Of a stretch of DNA of 64,000 nucleotides, positions 59,453 to 64,000 are shown in pieces. Under the pieces are notes generated by a model that ran no database searches, was not told the DNA's origin, and saw only the letters and a program-made list of their open reading frames with translations. Source of the DNA: Steromphala cineraria (taxonomy: Eukaryota > Mollusca > Gastropoda > Trochida > Trochidae). The translations under genes and the position numbers were made by a program. Where the stretch lies: NCBI GenBank assembly GCA_916613615.1, contig OU744730.1, positions 4,619,582 to 4,683,581 of the forward strand, in the 5' to 3' direction. How positions within the stretch are numbered: position 1 is the first letter of the stretch; each line of letters opens with the position of its first letter.

Positions 59453-60480
59453 TGAAATTTGACTGGAGTCTGAGTTTATGTACACAGGATCACTCGACGT
59501 TTAAAAAGCGGGCTCATTATAATGTAAGAGCATAATGTTCTTGTTAAACTTCTCTTCAAATATCCAACACATGACCAACACCTGCCAGCTCTTTTCATTC
59601 TTTACCATTAAAAATAATTTTCTTTGACTGTTTTTCACACGTCGTTGTTACCAGCTTAAGGTAAACTTACAACAGCCCGGGCCTGAAATCTGCTTTTAAT
59701 TTTCAGAGTGCGATTTGAACAGTACATGTTAACTTAATCCCGTTTCTGAAAACGATATATCTCCATCTACGCCCTGTTGCAAATTATGTTTATTTAGTAA
59801 AACTGGTTGGACTGTTTAATCCAAGGACAGGTGCTCAATTCCCCTCATTACTAATAATGATTACTTGTAATTCCCGACTGAGTGGCAAGTTGGACTGGGT
59901 TCAGCGTTACGTCTAGGGCCAACATGCCAATCCCCCGTCACGACATATTAAACACTGTCGACATACACCTGGAAATGTTTCCCAAATGATAATTAAACCT
60001 CGAGCATATTTATAGTGCTGCCCTCTTTATACCTCGTTGAACAATTACCCAGTTAATCTGTTTGTGTAGTATTCATTGTTCAAATACACAATTGGTATTA
60101 ATAAAGTATGATAGCGTGATTGTGAATATGGTAAGAATGAGAGTGAATAAATTGACATTAATATGCATGTGATACAGGCCGAGAACGGATATATGGTATT
60201 AAAAGAATAGTTGTTAAGCACGATATAGACTGGTTAATGAGCTATTGTTATGCTGTTTAAAACACATTGTATTCATGTCCCTATTACATTGCGTATAAGT
60301 GTTCAGTGTATGTATGCATATTTATTGTTGTGACTTAATTTACCGGTGCTGCATCTATCTCTGTTTGATCGAGATTCTATCTCTCCCGAAGTTAATGCCT
60401 TTTTAATATGCTATTAAAGATGCAATACTGTTATTATCAGATGTAAATATACTGTAATTATTATATGCATTGCTTTTGTA
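59453..60480. other. Unique DNA
   Basis: GC-moderate at 59640-60060. No coding exon or repeat recognised. Confidence 0.5.
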
Positions 60481-60850
60481 ATCAGATGTTATCATCATTA
60501 TCAAATATGATACTGTTAAGATCTGATACAATGATATAATCATCAAATATGTTATTATCATATGTTATGATGTTATTATCAGATGTTATGATGTTATTAT
60601 CAGATGTAATGAATTTATTATTACATGTAATAATGTTATTATCAATATGTGCTGCAGTTATTATCACATGTGATGCTGTTATTGTCAGATTAAGAACACT
60701 GTATCAGATATGATTCTTCTGTTATGGTAAAATGTGATGCTGCTCTTATCAGATGATATATATATGATGTAGTTATCAATATCAATGCAATTATGCTTTC
60801 ATCAAATGTGTTGTTATTGTCAGGTATGATGATATTTCGTTTGTAAAATA
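60481..60850. repeat. Degenerate ATGTTATTATCAG tandem repeat
   Basis: About 24-base units, best at 60545-60680: ATGTTATTATCAGATGTTAT, AATGTTATTATCA, GCAGTTATTATCACATGTG. Copies become irregular beyond 60680. The frames at 60482-60667 and 60690-60890 are translations of it. Confidence 0.85.
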
Positions 60851-63800
60851 TCATACAAGAAATTTTCACGACAATGCAACAAAGGGACATAACTGCTGAC
60901 CACTTGGAGTTTCAAAGTTTTAATTGCAGATAACTTGCAGTTGCTGACTGACTGCTTCTAGCCAATATTTTCTGAAACTTTTATGACAGATAAAATTATA
61001 TTTTAAATGGTTATCCTCCATTGACAAAATATTGCTAATTCCCACGTTTATTATATTAAAATGCATAGGTATGTGTATATTCTATATACTTTTGACGGGG
61101 ATTCTATACAATGTCTTGCAATCGTCAACTAAATACATAACATGAAAATGGCTTTCCATAAACAGGTAATATAACTCACTGTGCTATGGCGTAACATCAA
61201 TGCCGACATTAATTTATGACCTCATTATAATCATGACAACACCTTACTCAGTTTCCAATTGCAATGTTTAGTAATTTGGAGTTTTCACATACACGTGATT
61301 AAAACTGTTTTTTGTTTATGCAAAGCATATTAACCATGTGTACGTGAAATAAATCAACGCCTTTTTCGATAAGCTTGAATTTCATCTTAAAGTCACTATT
61401 ATCAACTTATATCATTATATTTGAAACCAAGATTAAGATTGAATTATTGGATTAAAGCTTTAGTATTTTCAGATTGCAATATACTTCATGGTATTTTCCC
61501 CTTTAAAATTCATGACACGATTATTAGTTGGAATGTATCGATATAACGAAGTTAAAAAATAATAATTGTTAGAATTACATAAATATTCAATTGATTTACA
61601 ATTACAGAAGTCGTAGAAATGAAAAAATTAAATAAATCATACAAAGGTCACCCCATCAAACGTTCACACGTCAACTTTCTCAAAGGACATTTTTAAAAGA
61701 AAATTGGAAAAATGTCGAGTCTTTTCCTTCTTAAAAGAAAATTATGCGGATTGTATCGAGTTAGTGCTTGATGTATTGGCATGTTTCACAGGGTGGTATC
61801 AGAAGCGATATGTTGAGGGTCGGGCTGTCGAGAGGTACATTATCATGCGGTAAATAGCCAGCTTCAGAGACCTACAAATAACGGTAATTCCCATACACAC
61901 AAAGTGCAGTGGTCGAACCCTTCCTCTTGTATAACTCACTTTAAATAATGCATGTAAATTGCAGCTTTTATCACAAAAGCGGACGTCTTGTTCTTGGGTT
62001 AAATCCTGACAAAATCGTCAGATCTTTGCCTTCAATGCGAAAATAACATGAATTTTCTCGTAACGAGGCCCGATATTTGAATATAATCTTTCTCGGGCGA
62101 TGAAATATACCTAAGCCTATAATTTGCGCCGCGATTTGCCACTTATATCCAGCGTTCCATCGGCAAATTCTTCATTTCTATTCATAACGTTCATACGGGT
62201 TATCTTGTATGTTGGCGGAAGACTCCACCAGAGTGATTGCATACATTCTTTATTGCATTGCACATCTTACATTCCTCAATACTGCCAATCAACGCTTATG
62301 TTAGACTATGTAAGTGTTTGGGATGTATTACAACAATTACCCTTCCTGACCGCTAATATGAACCAGCGATATTTCTCTCTCAATTTATGTCTCCAATCCA
62401 ATAAAAAGCTAGCGGTACTTTGGCCAAGGGTTACCATTAAAGCGTGGTTATTTGAATGCTAATGTTCGAAAGAGATGCTTTTCCATCTTACATGGTCAGA
62501 ACAGGCCTCCACATTCAATCACTGCTACTAACTATCATAAATAAAGCCGTGAAAACCAAATCGCTCGTTTTGACCCTCACAAGGTTGGTATTGGCGTCTT
62601 GGCAAATGAAAAACGTGCACGCAATAATGTCAGCTAGCGTGAATTAAGATGATGGTACCATTAGTGAAAGTCTAGCGTGTTGCAATAACTCGACGCAGGG
62701 CAAGCAAAGGCATCCTATATGAGAAGATTTGTAACGCGAATTAAACTTGACAATCTCATATGACCGAAGTTCGTTTTCACAAAGATGCCAACTTCCCGCT
62801 TGATTTCTCTAAGGGAAACCTCCGATATTAAACTTTGACACAGGGGGTAATTCACTTCATAAACATCGCTCCCGAACCGTGATGAGTTATCCGCTAAACG
62901 CTGGCACTGAGCTCCGTATGAATATTGACATATAAAATAATCTCTTGGCACATTAATCATATTTTTCGCTGTGATTCACAGATGCAGAGAGCCGTTTACA
63001 TCTCTGATGATTCCATATCATAATTGATGCTCTGATTTATGACCACAGATCACGTCACTGCGCTGACGTTGACGCCAACGTTACGAGGTGTTGATGGGGC
63101 CGTTAGACGTCGACGCCGAATCAGATAACAGACGTTGTTTACGCTTGGTACTACCGTGAATTATCACGCATGGACGCTGAATTTGGTGCTTAGGTTCTTT
63201 GAAATGTAATATTCATATTTGTCAATTTACATAACAGATATGAGTTATTACAAAATCTTTAAGGAGAGAGAAGAAAAACTGTTATTTCCCTCTATTAGAG
63301 ATCACATGAAGAAATTGAAATTTAGGATAAGTTTGTTTTCCCTTTTCGATTTTTTACATTTAATTTTTTTGTTTGTTTATTCAGTAATATTAATCAATTT
63401 ACGAATCGCTTTTTTGGAATATGGCGTATGTAATGTGCAATGTATTTTTGTAATTTCTTAGATTCGACCCACGCAATAACAGTTACATTTGGCTTGTCAA
63501 CCAAAAAAATACAAATTCTGCTTTATTACAAAACACCCACATATATACATATACAGCTTCGTTTGCTATTCACCTAGTTTTTCATTGTCAACATCATAGT
63601 TTAAGGTAACCTATCATATAGCCACATAACTACACATTCCCTAGAACTTAGAAATGTTACACATACTTACACGTTGTACAGGAAATATTCTATTTAAACG
63701 CGATATTTGCTCTACCCAGAATATTTATATATACCTCCAGTCGACAGGGCATCACTAGGATACAGTATGCAACGAACAATTAATGAAATGTTTTCTAAGA

Positions 63801-64000
63801 TTAATATTCGCCTATGTTTTAATAGCTTCTATCATTCCTAAGTTGTAGAAGATAAAACTGGGAGATACCGCCATGTAGATGTATATGTAGGGTTTTGAGA
63901 GCCTCATAGGTACCTGGATGATGTATGTAATTAGTTTTATGACCGGTAGGGCAGGGGTGTCATGTTTGTCGTTCACTGTTAACTGTGGGAACAAATGGGT
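60851..64000. other. Unique DNA
   Basis: Mostly AT-rich. GC-richer patches at 61790-62200 and 63040-63140. Frames at 62124-62462 and 62456-62647 (+) and 62715-62960 (-) have no recognisable domain. ACGTTGACGCCAACGT (63066-63081) is a small perfect-arm hairpin in a CpG-rich stretch. No repeat found. Confidence 0.45.

Noticed and set aside
62124..62960. Three frames of 63-112 codons near the right end
   Set aside because: No recognisable motif, no exon structure, and the lengths are expected by chance in GC-richer DNA.

Overview
This window reads as intergenic DNA from an AT-rich animal genome. No prokaryotic operon structure, rRNA gene or intact tRNA gene is visible, and no ORF longer than about 150 codons is protein-like; most long reading frames are translated microsatellites. 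The style of the repeats (short transposons with terminal inverted repeats, foldback elements rich in TGACGTCA, decayed tRNA-like SINE heads, a palindrome resembling sequences carried by Penelope-like retroelements and retrozymes, and dense minisatellites) suggests an invertebrate, plausibly a marine mollusc or other lophotrochozoan. This is an impression, not a placement.

Layout. 1-5.3 kb: a possible SINE head, two low-copy tandem repeats, and a GC-richer island with a CTCF-like site near 2.96 kb, ending at a long TCTA microsatellite. 5.5-10.6 kb: mostly unique DNA of mixed composition, with a tight CpG-containing cluster of promoter-type motifs (E2F-like, TCTCGCGAGA, E-box, CRE half-site) at 7.2-7.3 kb. 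10.6-13.6 kb: two old, diverged tandem arrays. 13.6-25 kb: unique AT-rich DNA interrupted by TTAA-flanked MITE A (copy 1), short tandem duplications and two related foldback elements. 25.4-27.7 kb: the AGCATACA minisatellite, a roughly 177-bp satellite in about 2.7 copies, a G-run and a long pyrimidine tract. 28-32 kb: GC-richer unique DNA, a SINE-like piece and a nested foldback. 32-37 kb: an old tandem array split by MITE A copy 2, the CRE-rich foldback E1, and MITE A copy 3.

38.3-40.9 kb: the most striking object, a 50-bp satellite of about 48 well-preserved monomers plus decayed edges. It has two monomer classes that differ at two positions in a way that keeps a 6-bp palindrome (GTTAAC or GATATC), and an 11-monomer (550-bp) duplication inside it. 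42-46.4 kb: fragments of transposon family B, a 37-bp minisatellite of about 25 units, and nested foldbacks F1 and E2. 48.6-54 kb: further tandem arrays, an ATC microsatellite, foldback F2, and a nearly full-length copy of element B with an 11-bp target-site duplication inside a tandem array. 56-59.5 kb: MITE A copy 4, a compound TTCATA repeat, one weak candidate coding exon on the minus strand (58528-58848), and a 5'-truncated B element. 59.5-64 kb: mainly unique DNA.

No genes can be shown to work together here. The organising themes are tandem duplication, with mobile elements dropped into the arrays, and repeat families that carry CRE-like (TGACGTCA) or AP-1-like (TGAGTCA) sites in many copies. 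All family assignments are by eye and have not been checked against a database.
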